A stretch of DNA of 64,000 nt, from contig PQAL01000011.1 of assembly GCA_003105035.1 (NCBI GenBank), positions 41,447 through 105,446 on the forward strand. Direction: 5' to 3'. Within the stretch, counting starts at the first letter, position 1. Each line of letters starts with the position of its first letter. Below, piece by piece: positions 34,682-43,568 of this stretch. A model generated the notes under the pieces. That model made no database searches, was not told where the DNA came from, and saw only the letters and a program-made list of their open reading frames with translations. This DNA comes from Anaerolineales bacterium. Lineage in GTDB: Bacteria; Chloroflexota; Anaerolineae; Anaerolineales; UBA4823. A program made the translations under genes and the position numbers.

Positions 34682-34801
34682 CTAAACCCATCCTGCAATC
34701 AATAAGCCCACACCAATAATGAATAGCACCGATAGGATTAATCCAATCACGATGGCAAGGGTCACACACGATCCAACCACGTTCCGAGCTGTGTCTGTCA
34801 T
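34682..34801 (-). CDS. Small single-span membrane protein (39 residues)
   Basis: An open frame of 40 codons on the minus strand in the 409-bp gap between the TPR gene and the ECF sigma gene. It has a strong ribosome site (GGGAGGT, 5 nt before ATG) and encodes a short polar start (MTDTARNVVGS), then about 26 hydrophobic residues (CVTLAIVIGLILSVLFIIG and onward) ending in GW. Small size prevents family assignment, but ribosome site plus a clean membrane helix make it credible. It is divergent from the sigma factor gene, so the two share a control region. Confidence 0.5.
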   Translation of the reverse strand: MTDTARNVVGSCVTLAIVIGLILSVLFIIGVGLLIAGWV

Positions 34802-34870
34802 GAGCTACCTCCCGGTGAATTGTAAACCACCTGACTGAGAGCGGCAATGAAATTCAAGGATAATATGCGT

Positions 34871-34876
34871 TAAAAT
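34871..34876 (+). promoter_or_regulatory. -10 box TAAAAT placed for a leaderless transcript
   Basis: TAAAAT ends 6 nt before the GTG start of the ECF sigma gene at 34883 (spacer ACAACG). No ribosome-binding sequence is present. The rest of the 34474-34882 gap left of the small membrane gene shows nothing recognisable. Confidence 0.5.
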
Positions 34877-34882
34877 ACAACG

Positions 34883-35476
34883 GTGAATGAGATAGCTTTG
34901 ATTCAAGCAGCCAGGGGAGGTGACCTTGACGCTTTTAACCGCCTGGTTTTAGCTTACCAGGATTTAATCTATAATCAGGCTTATCGGATGATCGGGGAGG
35001 AAGAAACAGCCGATGATGCCACCCAAAATACATTCATATCAGCATATAAGCATCTGAATTCCTTCCGCGGTGGCTCCTTTAAAGCCTGGCTCCTAAGGAT
35101 TGTGACGAACACCTGCTATGACGAGCTACGGCGACGAAAGCGCCGCCCAACAGTGCCACTCGAACCCCTGGATGACACGGGCGAGGAGGTCGAATCACCC
35201 CGCTGGATGGAGGACCCAGCAGATCATCCCGAAGAGCAGGTACAGCGCCTCGAGTTGCAAAAGGCGATACAACACTGCCTGGATAAGCTGCCGGATGATT
35301 TCCGCGGGGCAGTAATCATGGTGGACATTCAGGGATTGGATTATTCAGAAGCTGCGCTTTCGATGGGTAAACCGATCGGGACGATCAAAAGTCGACTGGC
35401 ACGCGCCAGGCTACGCTTGCGGGATTGTTTGAATAGTTTCGCGGAACTTTTACCGTCTGAATTTCGTCTCGAATAA
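34883..35476 (+). CDS. ECF-type RNA polymerase sigma factor
   Basis: A 197-residue sigma-70 family factor of the extracytoplasmic-function type, which directs RNA polymerase to stress promoters. Region 2 (about 10-80) has the LVLAYQDLIYNQAYRMIGEEETADDATQNTFI helices with the -10-binding part SFKAWLLRIVTNTCYDELRRRKRR. Region 4 (about 130-185) has LPDDFRGAVIMVDIQGLDYSEAA and the helix-turn-helix PIGTIKSRLARARLRLR. It is followed by its likely anti-sigma gene after 9 bp. The GTG start is leaderless by position. Confidence 0.94.
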   Translation: MNEIALIQAARGGDLDAFNRLVLAYQDLIYNQAYRMIGEEETADDATQNTFISAYKHLNSFRGGSFKAWLLRIVTNTCYDELRRRKRRPTVPLEPLDDTGEEVESPRWMEDPADHPEEQVQRLELQKAIQHCLDKLPDDFRGAVIMVDIQGLDYSEAALSMGKPIGTIKSRLARARLRLRDCLNSFAELLPSEFRLE

Positions 35477-35485
35477 GGGTGAAAG

Positions 35486-36601
35486 ATGAAGAACCAGATG
35501 ACTACGCGTGATATCGAGCTGCTTTCAGCTTACCTGGATAACCAGCTGAGCAGCAAGGATCGCGCTCACCTTGAAGCACGCCTGACCGCGGAGCCTGAGC
35601 TCAGAAAGGAGCTCCAGGCTCTCGACCAGACGCGCCAGTTATTACGCCAGCTTCCCCGCCATCGCGCCCCACGGAATTACTACTTGAAGCCTGATATGGT
35701 GACCAGGCCAGCACAAGCGTTGAAGCTGGCACCAATATTTGGCGTTGTTTCAGCGGTCGCTAGCGTACTACTGGCTCTGGTGATGATCGGTTCCCGGCTG
35801 GCCACCCCCACTTCTCAGGTGGCATTAGCCCCAGCCCAGGCCCTTCCCAGTGAAGCGATAACTGTCCAACAGGAAGTTGCTCGCAGTGCACCTGCGGAAG
35901 AATCACCCACCGAGGCCCCGCCTGTAGTTGCCATGGGTGCTCCAATCCTGGCCACATCTACACCGTTTGCGCCACCCGAAGGAACAGAGCTGCCTGGAGC
36001 TCCCACGCCTACTACGATCTACTTGTTTGCCTTCCCACCTACCTCGACCCCGGAAGCTGGCATGTCCATCGCAGGGCTCCCAAGTGAAATTCCCACCCTC
36101 AGCTGTGAAGAGTATTACGACACAGGACCTTTGCCTGATCTACCGGCACTATTTTATTGCCCCACCCCCACCACCAGCTTTTCTGAATTGTTCGAAAGCA
36201 TGCCGGCCCAGGATGCGCTAACTCCAACACTCACCACCACTCCTGAGCATACTGCGACTCCTTATCCCACGGGCACATCGACACCCACAGAAACACCCAT
36301 ACCTACCGACACGCCATCACCGTCTGCCACTCCAACCCCTTTCTATACTTCTACCTCACTACCAGCATTAAAGTCAATCCCACCAGCCGCGGCAGATAAT
36401 ACTGGGGTGAGCTCACCGGCAGCACCGCTGCTTGGCGTGGCCAATCCAACAACAAGTGCAGCAACTGAAGCTCCAGCTTCGTCAGCAGGTGGCTCAATTC
36501 TCAGCTATGTCATGCTTAGTGCAGAAATCAGCCTGGCAGTTATCATAGTCGTTGCAGGTATTCTGGCTATTATCCTGCGTTTCCGGGCACGGGATGGCTG
36601 A
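35486..36601 (+). CDS. Putative anti-sigma factor with two membrane spans and long Thr/Pro linker
   Basis: A 371-residue membrane protein next to the ECF sigma gene. Residues 8-60 form a short anti-sigma-type helical domain (LLSAYLDNQLSSKDRAHLEARL) lacking the zinc HxxxCxxC motif. A first span lies at about 84-103, an extracellular Thr/Pro/Ala-rich region at about 105-335, and a second span at about 346-364 ending RFRARDG. The single sigma partner, position and N-terminal domain support the call; the second membrane anchor is unusual. GGGTGAAAG precedes the ATG. It overlaps the Nudix gene by 8 bp. Confidence 0.8.
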   Translation: MKNQMTTRDIELLSAYLDNQLSSKDRAHLEARLTAEPELRKELQALDQTRQLLRQLPRHRAPRNYYLKPDMVTRPAQALKLAPIFGVVSAVASVLLALVMIGSRLATPTSQVALAPAQALPSEAITVQQEVARSAPAEESPTEAPPVVAMGAPILATSTPFAPPEGTELPGAPTPTTIYLFAFPPTSTPEAGMSIAGLPSEIPTLSCEEYYDTGPLPDLPALFYCPTPTTSFSELFESMPAQDALTPTLTTTPEHTATPYPTGTSTPTETPIPTDTPSPSATPTPFYTSTSLPALKSIPPAAADNTGVSSPAAPLLGVANPTTSAATEAPASSAGGSILSYVMLSAEISLAVIIVVAGILAIILRFRARDG

Positions 36602-37085
36602 TAATTCAATACAGTTCTGCCAGCGTTGCGGCACTCCACTCATCACGAAACATCATTCCGGAAAACTGAGGCCCATTTGCCCGGCTTGTGGCTGGGTATA
36701 TTTTCCCGACCCAAAGGTGGCCGTGGTGGTCTTAATAAAGGAAAATGACCAGGTTTTGCTTGTTCAGCGTCGCTATGACCCGCAAAAAGGACATTGGACC
36801 CTGCCAAGCGGATTTGTGGATGCCGGGGAAGATCCGATGGAGGCTGTTGTTCGTGAATGCCTTGAAGAAACCGGCCTTACGGTTGGTGATGTTAGGCTCC
36901 TCGATGTTATTTACAGCAGTGAATACCCACGTGGGGCAAGCATCCTGATCCTATACCAGGCTCAGCGTATCGAGGGGGAATTGCGACCCGGGGATGATGC
37001 CCGCCAGGTGCGATTTTATAATCGGGATAATCTGCCTCCCCTTGCATTTTTGTCAACCCGTCACATCATGGATACATATTTTTAA
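36594..37085 (+). CDS. Nudix hydrolase with N-terminal zinc ribbon
   Basis: A 163-residue enzyme that would hydrolyse a nucleoside diphosphate linked to another group. The N-terminal zinc ribbon has CQRCG (about 9-13) and CPACG (about 29-33), as in NudC-like proteins. The Nudix box is complete: GFVDAGEDPMEAVVRECLEE followed by TGL, matching GX5EX7REUXEEXGU. It lacks the SQPWPFP-type motif of NADH pyrophosphatases, so the substrate is open. ATG 36594 overlaps the anti-sigma stop; the translation unit is probably coupled to it. Confidence 0.9.
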   Translation: MADNSIQFCQRCGTPLITKHHSGKLRPICPACGWVYFPDPKVAVVVLIKENDQVLLVQRRYDPQKGHWTLPSGFVDAGEDPMEAVVRECLEETGLTVGDVRLLDVIYSSEYPRGASILILYQAQRIEGELRPGDDARQVRFYNRDNLPPLAFLSTRHIMDTYF

Positions 37086-37165
37086 AATTATGGTAGACTA
37101 GATTGTAATTATTTCGAAATTCGTCAAAGGTTTAGTAACAACTAAATAACCAAGGAGGAGAAAGC

Positions 37166-38827
37166 ATGCGTAAGAATATGATGAAAGCCATATTTTTGAT
37201 AATCGCAATTATTCTGTTAACTACTACAGCTTGTGGCTCAAAAACACCTGCCCCGACCCAAGCACCGGCAGAACCAACCACAGCCCCAGCGAAACCGACC
37301 GAACCTCCCGTTCCGACCGATACAGCCGTGCCCACCGGCTTGATCACCAGCTTGCCTGACCTGAAGAAGGCTACCGTTCAGATTGTAGCGGAAGGCACCT
37401 TCATGGATCCAGAATTTGGCTATATGGCCAACATGGCAGGAAGCGGTTCGGGCTTTATCATCGATCCCTCCGGCCTGGCTGTCACCAATAATCACGTGGT
37501 GACCGGCGCTGCCTTGCTCAAAGTATATGTGGGTGGCGATACCACCAAATCTTATAATGCCAAGATTTTAGGTGTATCCGAATGCTCTGACCTGGCCGTG
37601 ATTGATATTGAGGGAGCTGGCTTTTCTTATCTTCCCTGGCACGATGGCACTGCTACTGTAGGCCTTGAAGTCTACACAGCCGGTTTCCCCCTCGGTGACC
37701 CTGAATTTACCATGACGAAAGGCATCGTCTCCAAGGAAAAAGCCAATGGCGATACGTCTTGGGCTTCAGTTGACTCAGTTATTGAGCATGACGCAACCAT
37801 CAATCCAGGTAATTCAGGCGGACCATTGGTGGATGACAGTGCCAAGGTGGTTGGGATAAACTATGCAGGGGTCAGCGATACGAAACAATATTTTGCCATT
37901 GACCGCGGCACAGCCCTCCCTGTGATAGACCAGTTAAAATCCGGCAAGGATGTAGACTCGATCGGTATCAATGGCCAGGCGGTATATATTACCGAAGATG
38001 GCTCCCTGACGGGTATCTGGGTTGCCTCAGTAAAGTCCGGCTCACCGGCTGATAAGAGTGGGGTCAAACCTGGCGACATCATCACCAAGCTGGAGAACCT
38101 GTCCATGGCTCAGGACGGCACCATGAAGGATTATTGCGACGTGCTTCGCACACGCAACGTGACAGACACGATGGCATTGGAGGTTCTTCGCTGGGATACC
38201 CAGGAAGTCCTCGAAGGTCAGCTGAATGGCCGCCCCCTTGAAGTATCATATCTCTTGGGATCATCCGATACAGGCGAGACTGCCACAGCTGAACCCGGAA
38301 CTGGTACAGGCGGGACATATCCTACAAATTGCGAAGCATCCGATACTGCAGGCTACATGCTGTGTTGGGACGATACTTATAATCTGTCGGTGGATGTTCC
38401 TGACTATTGGATAGATGTGGATGGCTCTAAATGGAATTTCAATGGCACCGATATTGGTTATGCAGTGAGTGCAGCACCGAATTTGAGTGACTACCGCGAT
38501 TATTATGGTGTCGAGGGGATGTTCTTCGGCGCATCCGATACCTTTGCCCAGATCGGCGGCTATGTTGAGTTCCTGGATTATTACGGGGAAGACTATAAAG
38601 CTAATTGCACCTTGGTCGGCCGATATGATTACAACGACGGTGTATACCGTGGCAAGTACGATCTCTACACGAAATGTGGTGGGGCTGATGGATACGACAC
38701 CTACCTGCTCAGTGGGGTAGATATCGTTGACCCGACCTCCAAGATCATCATGGTCGAAGTAACCATCCTGGCCGATGATACCGCCACCATCGATCAGATC
38801 ATGAATACGTTTTACGTGTACTTTTAA
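37166..38827 (+). CDS. HtrA/DegP-type lipoprotein serine protease with PDZ domain
   Basis: A 553-residue surface lipoprotein: signal with lipobox TTAC, lipidated Cys23, Ala/Pro/Thr linker (24-60), S1C trypsin-like protease (about 62-260) with catalytic His110 (TNNHVV), Asp142 (SDLAVID) and Ser217 (GNSGGPLV), a PDZ domain (about 270-350; GSPADKSGVKPGDIITKLE) and an extra C-terminal domain (about 385-553) rich in Asp and Tyr with no recognised family. HtrA proteins degrade misfolded envelope proteins. Ribosome site AAGGAGGAG is strong. Ends at a bidirectional terminator. Confidence 0.93.
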   Translation: MRKNMMKAIFLIIAIILLTTTACGSKTPAPTQAPAEPTTAPAKPTEPPVPTDTAVPTGLITSLPDLKKATVQIVAEGTFMDPEFGYMANMAGSGSGFIIDPSGLAVTNNHVVTGAALLKVYVGGDTTKSYNAKILGVSECSDLAVIDIEGAGFSYLPWHDGTATVGLEVYTAGFPLGDPEFTMTKGIVSKEKANGDTSWASVDSVIEHDATINPGNSGGPLVDDSAKVVGINYAGVSDTKQYFAIDRGTALPVIDQLKSGKDVDSIGINGQAVYITEDGSLTGIWVASVKSGSPADKSGVKPGDIITKLENLSMAQDGTMKDYCDVLRTRNVTDTMALEVLRWDTQEVLEGQLNGRPLEVSYLLGSSDTGETATAEPGTGTGGTYPTNCEASDTAGYMLCWDDTYNLSVDVPDYWIDVDGSKWNFNGTDIGYAVSAAPNLSDYRDYYGVEGMFFGASDTFAQIGGYVEFLDYYGEDYKANCTLVGRYDYNDGVYRGKYDLYTKCGGADGYDTYLLSGVDIVDPTSKIIMVEVTILADDTATIDQIMNTFYVYF

Positions 38828-38841
38828 TCTGAGTTAGCACG

Positions 38842-38872
38842 AAAAAGGCCGGGCGATTGCCCGGCCTTTTTT
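38842..38872. terminator. Strong bidirectional terminator
   Basis: AAAAAGGCCGGGC (38842-38854) pairs with GCCCGGCCTTTTT (38859-38871) around GATT, followed by T. GC-rich stem with A/T ends, serving both the HtrA gene (plus) and the PBP gene (minus), whose stop codon lies within the T-run. Confidence 0.92.
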
Positions 38873-41771
38873 ATTTTAATACAACAAAAGTCAGGCTTGC
38901 CGAGCTGTGATTTCCTGCACGATCATAGGCTTCAAGGCGTAAGGTATGTTCTCCAATGCGGCCATCCCACAGCAAGGCATAAGGGAATTCTTTGACGCTA
39001 CCTACCAGGATATCATCGAGATAAAAATTAACTTTTTCCAGGCTGTGATTATCAGATGCGGAAGCACTCAGCATGATTCGATTAACAGCCCCTATACTGA
39101 GTCGTTCACCATCATCAGGTGCTGTGATCACGAGCTCAGGTACAGTGTTGTCAATGGTTACTGGAATAATGGATTGCTCCACGCGCATATCCTGCCTGAC
39201 TACCATGAGCTGGATGGTATACACGCCGTCCAGGTTGTTAGTGTCCCAGGTACCCAGGGTACCTGAGTAAACCGGAGTATCGACAGCCTCGCCGATCTGT
39301 AACCACTCGTGCGGGTTCAACCCCTGCCCCACCTGGATGCGGTAATATGAAAAGTCTGGCCCTGCTGCAGTACCGGTCAACACCACCTGCCCACTGATGT
39401 AATCGAACATCTCCAGAGAAGATATGCTCACTTCCTCGTTAGTGGATGGGCTGGCAGGGAAGCCGTCGTATTGCTTGGGTGCAATTTCGACACCGGCCTG
39501 CCTGGCCCACGCTTCAGCGTCCTCCGGGATGTCCATATACACCCGCGGCTCAACCAATGACGCAGGTGTGAATAGGGTGGCTAGCAAACCCGTCTCGCGG
39601 TCCACCCCGAATTCCTGAAAAAGACGATCTGTCTCCGTGGGCTCAGTCCCTTCCAGGAAGATCTCTGGAACAATCACCGGGCATAGCGACGTGGGCAGCA
39701 ACCCTGATGGTTGGCATACTTTCACTGTGTTGATGCCAGCTGGGATGTTGAAATTTTCCACAGGCACGTTTTGGACAGCGTATTCCATAATCGCGTGCCA
39801 AATCCCAGCAGGTACATCTTTGGCTAATTTATTACCCTGGTCATCAGAATCACCGACCCACACACCAAGCGCCAGGGATGGGGTGTAACCCATCGCCCAG
39901 CCATTCATTCCGTCGCCAGTTAAGGAAGTCTTAACTGCTGCCGGTCGTCCGATGGCAAGATATTCATTCATTTCTAGCCGAGATTTTTCATCGCTGAGAA
40001 CATCGCTGACCATGTACGCAAGCTGTGGGCTGACAACAGCGATTTTCTTCGGTGTTGACCAATCGAGAACCTCCTGGCCAGAGGGATCTTCAACTTGTAA
40101 TACACTGGTAGGCTCTAGTTTTCCTTGAAGCGCTACCCCCTGGCTGTTGATTGCTCCATTTGTGGCCATCGTCCCCTGGTTAGCCAATACACCGTAGATA
40201 TTTATTCCATCCAGGATCGAGATCGATTGGGGCTCGATTTCATCCAGGTCGGCTTGGGCGATCAGCCTATCCATGCCTGTATTCAGGCCAAACAACCTTT
40301 CGGTCGTCCAGATGTTTTCCACGCCCACTTGCTGCTCCACCTGTGCACCTGCACCTGAGTAGTCATTGGCGAAGGCCTCCCGTAAGCTCACCGGTCCATG
40401 ATAAATAACATCCTGTTCTTGCGGAGATGCCCGTCCAACGTATCTGGCTTCTTTGCCCTGCTCTGGAAGGTCCCACAATAACGTCGCCGGGCTCATGCCA
40501 TACGAGAAGCTAGTCAGATAAATCAATGGGGATAGGATAGTGCCAGCCAGGTGACGGGCAGGATATGCCGGTGCTGTCGCAGCCTTATCGCCCCCAACGA
40601 ATGCCAGTATCTGCCCATTCACGGGATCCAGGACGACCACCTCAACGCTCAGATCTCCGGTTTTTGTATCTCCTGTACTCTCAAGTTGTGGCATAAGGCT
40701 GGCTGCCTGGCAGGGGGAGCCGTCTGGTGCAGAAATCACATCCGATTTACCCACTAAACGCTCAATTTGGATCCTGCTGGCGCATTCAACTTGCACTTGC
40801 AGGTCTGCATCCAGGCTGGAGGTGATCTCATATCCACCCCGGTAAAGGCGTTCGAGGGGCATCACTTCACCAAGCTGGGCCAATATCAGGCTGCTGAATG
40901 CCGGTGAGATGGATTGCACTTCACCTGGCTGGGATATATATAGCTTTTCTACTAATGCCTGCTGCGCTTCAATGCCGGTGATCCAGCCTTTGACCAGCAT
41001 CTTCTGGATAATCAGTTCTTGCTGCTGCTTGAGGAATTGAGCGCCTGCAGAAGGATCCAGAAACGGTCTTTCAGCCATGGCAATTAGCATGGCCGCTTCA
41101 GCCAGGGTCAGCTGGGCTGCAGGCTTTCCAAAGTACACCCTCGCCGCAGCATCGGCTCCATAGACTTGCTCGCTGAACTGGACTGTGTTCAGATACCACT
41201 CCAAAACTTGATTCCTTCCATAATCAGCAGTCAATTGAGCCGCCAGGATGCGTTCCCTCAGGTTTCGCCGCACAGAAGGCTCTTCATCTTCCAGCAACAG
41301 GTTGTAAGCCAGCAGCTGTGCTAGCGTAGCGTGGGTACCTTCCAGGATCCCAGTAAGACTGAAACCCGGGCTGTACTGAAAGCCCGGCTGGAATTCAAGG
41401 ATAAGCCCATTGACCAGATAGGCTGGCACCTGATCAACTCCCGGCTGGCCGTTCGGGCCGACAAAGATGTATTGTTTCAAAGCAGCAGCTGGAGCTTCTA
41501 ATTTAGCAATAACTTGCTGGTGGCTTCGGTCGAATATGCGAGTAGGTTGAAGTAACCTGCCATTGGGCGGTTTCAGCAGGCTTGAGACTACATTCACGGA
41601 CGGTAAGTCACGCTTCAGGTTGGTAACGATCATCGCGCTTGCCACTATTACCGACACAATCAGCAGGCTGAAGATCAATGCTCCAATCACGCCGAGCTTG
41701 ACACCCAGGCTTTGTTGGTTCTTCACGCGCCGCTGATGCCGGGATTTTACCGTTTGAGCAGTATTTACCAT
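38871..41771 (-). CDS. Class A penicillin-binding protein homologue with degenerate catalytic motifs
   Basis: A 966-residue protein with the order of PBP1: one N-terminal span (about 25-50), GT51-like domain (about 75-275), transpeptidase-like domain (about 375-660) and C-terminal tail with Ig-like repeats (about 770-966). The fold signals are clear (LEWYLNTVQFSEQVYGADAAARVYFGK), but active sites are not: GGSTITQQ is GTHATLAQ; SxxK is T411-I-L-S414; SxN is D470-Y-S; KTGT is KTSL (614-617); only the GT51 glutamate position E126 may be kept. It is probably a scaffold, not an enzyme. It is the only PBP in the window and has no signs of frameshift, so it is a maintained gene. Confidence 0.85.
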   Translation of the reverse strand: MVNTAQTVKSRHQRRVKNQQSLGVKLGVIGALIFSLLIVSVIVASAMIVTNLKRDLPSVNVVSSLLKPPNGRLLQPTRIFDRSHQQVIAKLEAPAAALKQYIFVGPNGQPGVDQVPAYLVNGLILEFQPGFQYSPGFSLTGILEGTHATLAQLLAYNLLLEDEEPSVRRNLRERILAAQLTADYGRNQVLEWYLNTVQFSEQVYGADAAARVYFGKPAAQLTLAEAAMLIAMAERPFLDPSAGAQFLKQQQELIIQKMLVKGWITGIEAQQALVEKLYISQPGEVQSISPAFSSLILAQLGEVMPLERLYRGGYEITSSLDADLQVQVECASRIQIERLVGKSDVISAPDGSPCQAASLMPQLESTGDTKTGDLSVEVVVLDPVNGQILAFVGGDKAATAPAYPARHLAGTILSPLIYLTSFSYGMSPATLLWDLPEQGKEARYVGRASPQEQDVIYHGPVSLREAFANDYSGAGAQVEQQVGVENIWTTERLFGLNTGMDRLIAQADLDEIEPQSISILDGINIYGVLANQGTMATNGAINSQGVALQGKLEPTSVLQVEDPSGQEVLDWSTPKKIAVVSPQLAYMVSDVLSDEKSRLEMNEYLAIGRPAAVKTSLTGDGMNGWAMGYTPSLALGVWVGDSDDQGNKLAKDVPAGIWHAIMEYAVQNVPVENFNIPAGINTVKVCQPSGLLPTSLCPVIVPEIFLEGTEPTETDRLFQEFGVDRETGLLATLFTPASLVEPRVYMDIPEDAEAWARQAGVEIAPKQYDGFPASPSTNEEVSISSLEMFDYISGQVVLTGTAAGPDFSYYRIQVGQGLNPHEWLQIGEAVDTPVYSGTLGTWDTNNLDGVYTIQLMVVRQDMRVEQSIIPVTIDNTVPELVITAPDDGERLSIGAVNRIMLSASASDNHSLEKVNFYLDDILVGSVKEFPYALLWDGRIGEHTLRLEAYDRAGNHSSASLTFVVLK

Positions 41772-41829
41772 GGAAAACTTGCCAGCTAATTGGTATGCCT
41801 GTTGGTAGCTTGCTGCTGGGTTACGCGCT

Positions 41830-43566
41830 TCATTCTGTGGTCTGGCTCGTCGCCTGGCTCACCAGTTGCAGCAGCTCTATCGCCGACTGGCGGGTACCCT
41901 GGCTGACCTCACCCATCATCTGCGCCAGTTCAACCAGGCGATCTTCGCCAAGCACTACCTCCACCTGGGTCTCCGTCCGGCCTTCCTTGATCTGTTTCAG
42001 CACCCGCAGATGCTGATCGCCAAACGCGGCCAGCTGTGCCAGGTGGGTCACACACAAGACCTGGTGTTGGCGGGCAAGCTCCCAGAGTTTTTTCCCGACC
42101 ACTGAACCTACCCTCCCGCCGATGCCCTGGTCGATCTCGTCGAATATCAAGGAGGGCACCTTGTCAGCGTGAGCGAGGACATTCTTGATAGCCAGCATCA
42201 GGCGCGATGTTTCACCGCCAGAAGCGATCTTCACCAGGGGTTTCAGACCTTCACCCGGGTTCGGTGCCACCAGAAATTCAACGTGTTCCAAACCGGTAGA
42301 ATCAAATGCAACGCGCCTCCCATCGCTGAGCTGCACTCCATCGGAGGCCTGGCGTTCGGAAAAATCCACCTTGAACCTGGCACCTGCCATGCTCAGGTCC
42401 ATCAGCTCAGCCTCTACGGCATGCTCCAGCTCGCTCGCTGCAGTATGCCGCTTGATGCTCAAGCTTTCACCAAGCTGGCCCAGCTTGCCAAGCAATATGC
42501 TTTCTTCCTTTTCTTTCTCAATGATCGCCTCGGATACATGCTCAATCGAATTAAGCTGCTTTTTAGCATTCACCGCGAAATTAATCACCGAAGCGATATC
42601 CGGACCGTACTTGCGCTTCATATTCTGGATCAGGTTTAAACGTTCCTCCACTTGATCCAGGCGTTGGGGATTAAACTCGACCGTCTCGAGGTAATCATGC
42701 AGTTCAGCAGATAAGTCAGACAGCTCCTCAAGTGTATTCTGAGCACGTGTAGCCATCTTCTCCTGGCTCGAGTCAAGCCGGCTGAGATTACCAAGCAAGC
42801 TGGTAACCTGCCCGATAAGGTCTGACACTCCTGGTGATTCAGGGCTGCCTTCATCGAGGATCTGCAAAGCTTCCCGAGCAGTCGAAGCGATGCCTTCCGC
42901 ATTCGCCAGGCGGGTGCGTTCAGTCCGTAGCTCTTCTTCTTCGCTTATTTTGAGATGTGCAGTCTCAATTTCATCGATCTGATATTTCAGGATATCGATC
43001 TGGCGGGCTGCATCTGCCTCAGATTGGCGTAGCTCAGTGAGCTGTTTACGCAGCTGAACCAGATGATGGTACGTTTCCTGGTAATCTTCAAGCTCCTTCT
43101 CCACACGCGCGTAACTATCCAGCAGCCCCAGGTGCTGGCGGACGTGCAGAAGCGACAAGTGTTCCGATTGACCATGAACATCCACCAGATATTCCCCCAG
43201 CTCCCCAAGCAGATGGACGCTCACACTGCGTCCATTCACCCTGGCTACACTGCGCCCGTTATTCCTGATTTCGCGTCCAAGCGTCAGGGTAGCGTCACCC
43301 TCAAGCAGCCCTTCGCGTTCCAGGATCTGATGAATGGCATGGCCGGCATTTGCTGAAATCTCGAAGCTCGCTTCTACGAGAGCTTTTTCCGCACCAGCCC
43401 TCACCATGGTCACATCAGCCCGGCTTCCCAGGATGGCCTCGACAGCATCGATGATGATTGACTTGCCCGCGCCTGTCTCACCGGTGAAGATGTTCAATCC
43501 CGGATTAAAATCCAGGTCCAGCCGGTTGATGATGGCGAAGTTCTCTATGTGAAGTTCGCTGAGCAT
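41830..43566 (-). CDS. recN: DNA repair protein RecN
   Basis: RecN is an SMC-like ATPase acting early in double-strand-break repair. The 578-residue protein has N-terminal Walker A FTGETGAGKSIIIDAVEAILG (about 29-49), a coiled-coil middle (about 150-370, rich in Glu, Leu, Gln), and the C-terminal ABC signature IASGGETSRLMLAIKNVL with Walker B PSLIFDEIDQGIGG. The coiled coil is short, as expected for RecN. It starts 2 bp after the B-box gene, in the nadK operon; the nadK-recN linkage is common in Gram-positive-type genomes. Confidence 0.96.
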   Translation of the reverse strand: MLSELHIENFAIINRLDLDFNPGLNIFTGETGAGKSIIIDAVEAILGSRADVTMVRAGAEKALVEASFEISANAGHAIHQILEREGLLEGDATLTLGREIRNNGRSVARVNGRSVSVHLLGELGEYLVDVHGQSEHLSLLHVRQHLGLLDSYARVEKELEDYQETYHHLVQLRKQLTELRQSEADAARQIDILKYQIDEIETAHLKISEEEELRTERTRLANAEGIASTAREALQILDEGSPESPGVSDLIGQVTSLLGNLSRLDSSQEKMATRAQNTLEELSDLSAELHDYLETVEFNPQRLDQVEERLNLIQNMKRKYGPDIASVINFAVNAKKQLNSIEHVSEAIIEKEKEESILLGKLGQLGESLSIKRHTAASELEHAVEAELMDLSMAGARFKVDFSERQASDGVQLSDGRRVAFDSTGLEHVEFLVAPNPGEGLKPLVKIASGGETSRLMLAIKNVLAHADKVPSLIFDEIDQGIGGRVGSVVGKKLWELARQHQVLCVTHLAQLAAFGDQHLRVLKQIKEGRTETQVEVVLGEDRLVELAQMMGEVSQGTRQSAIELLQLVSQATSQTTE

Positions 43567-43568
43567 AC

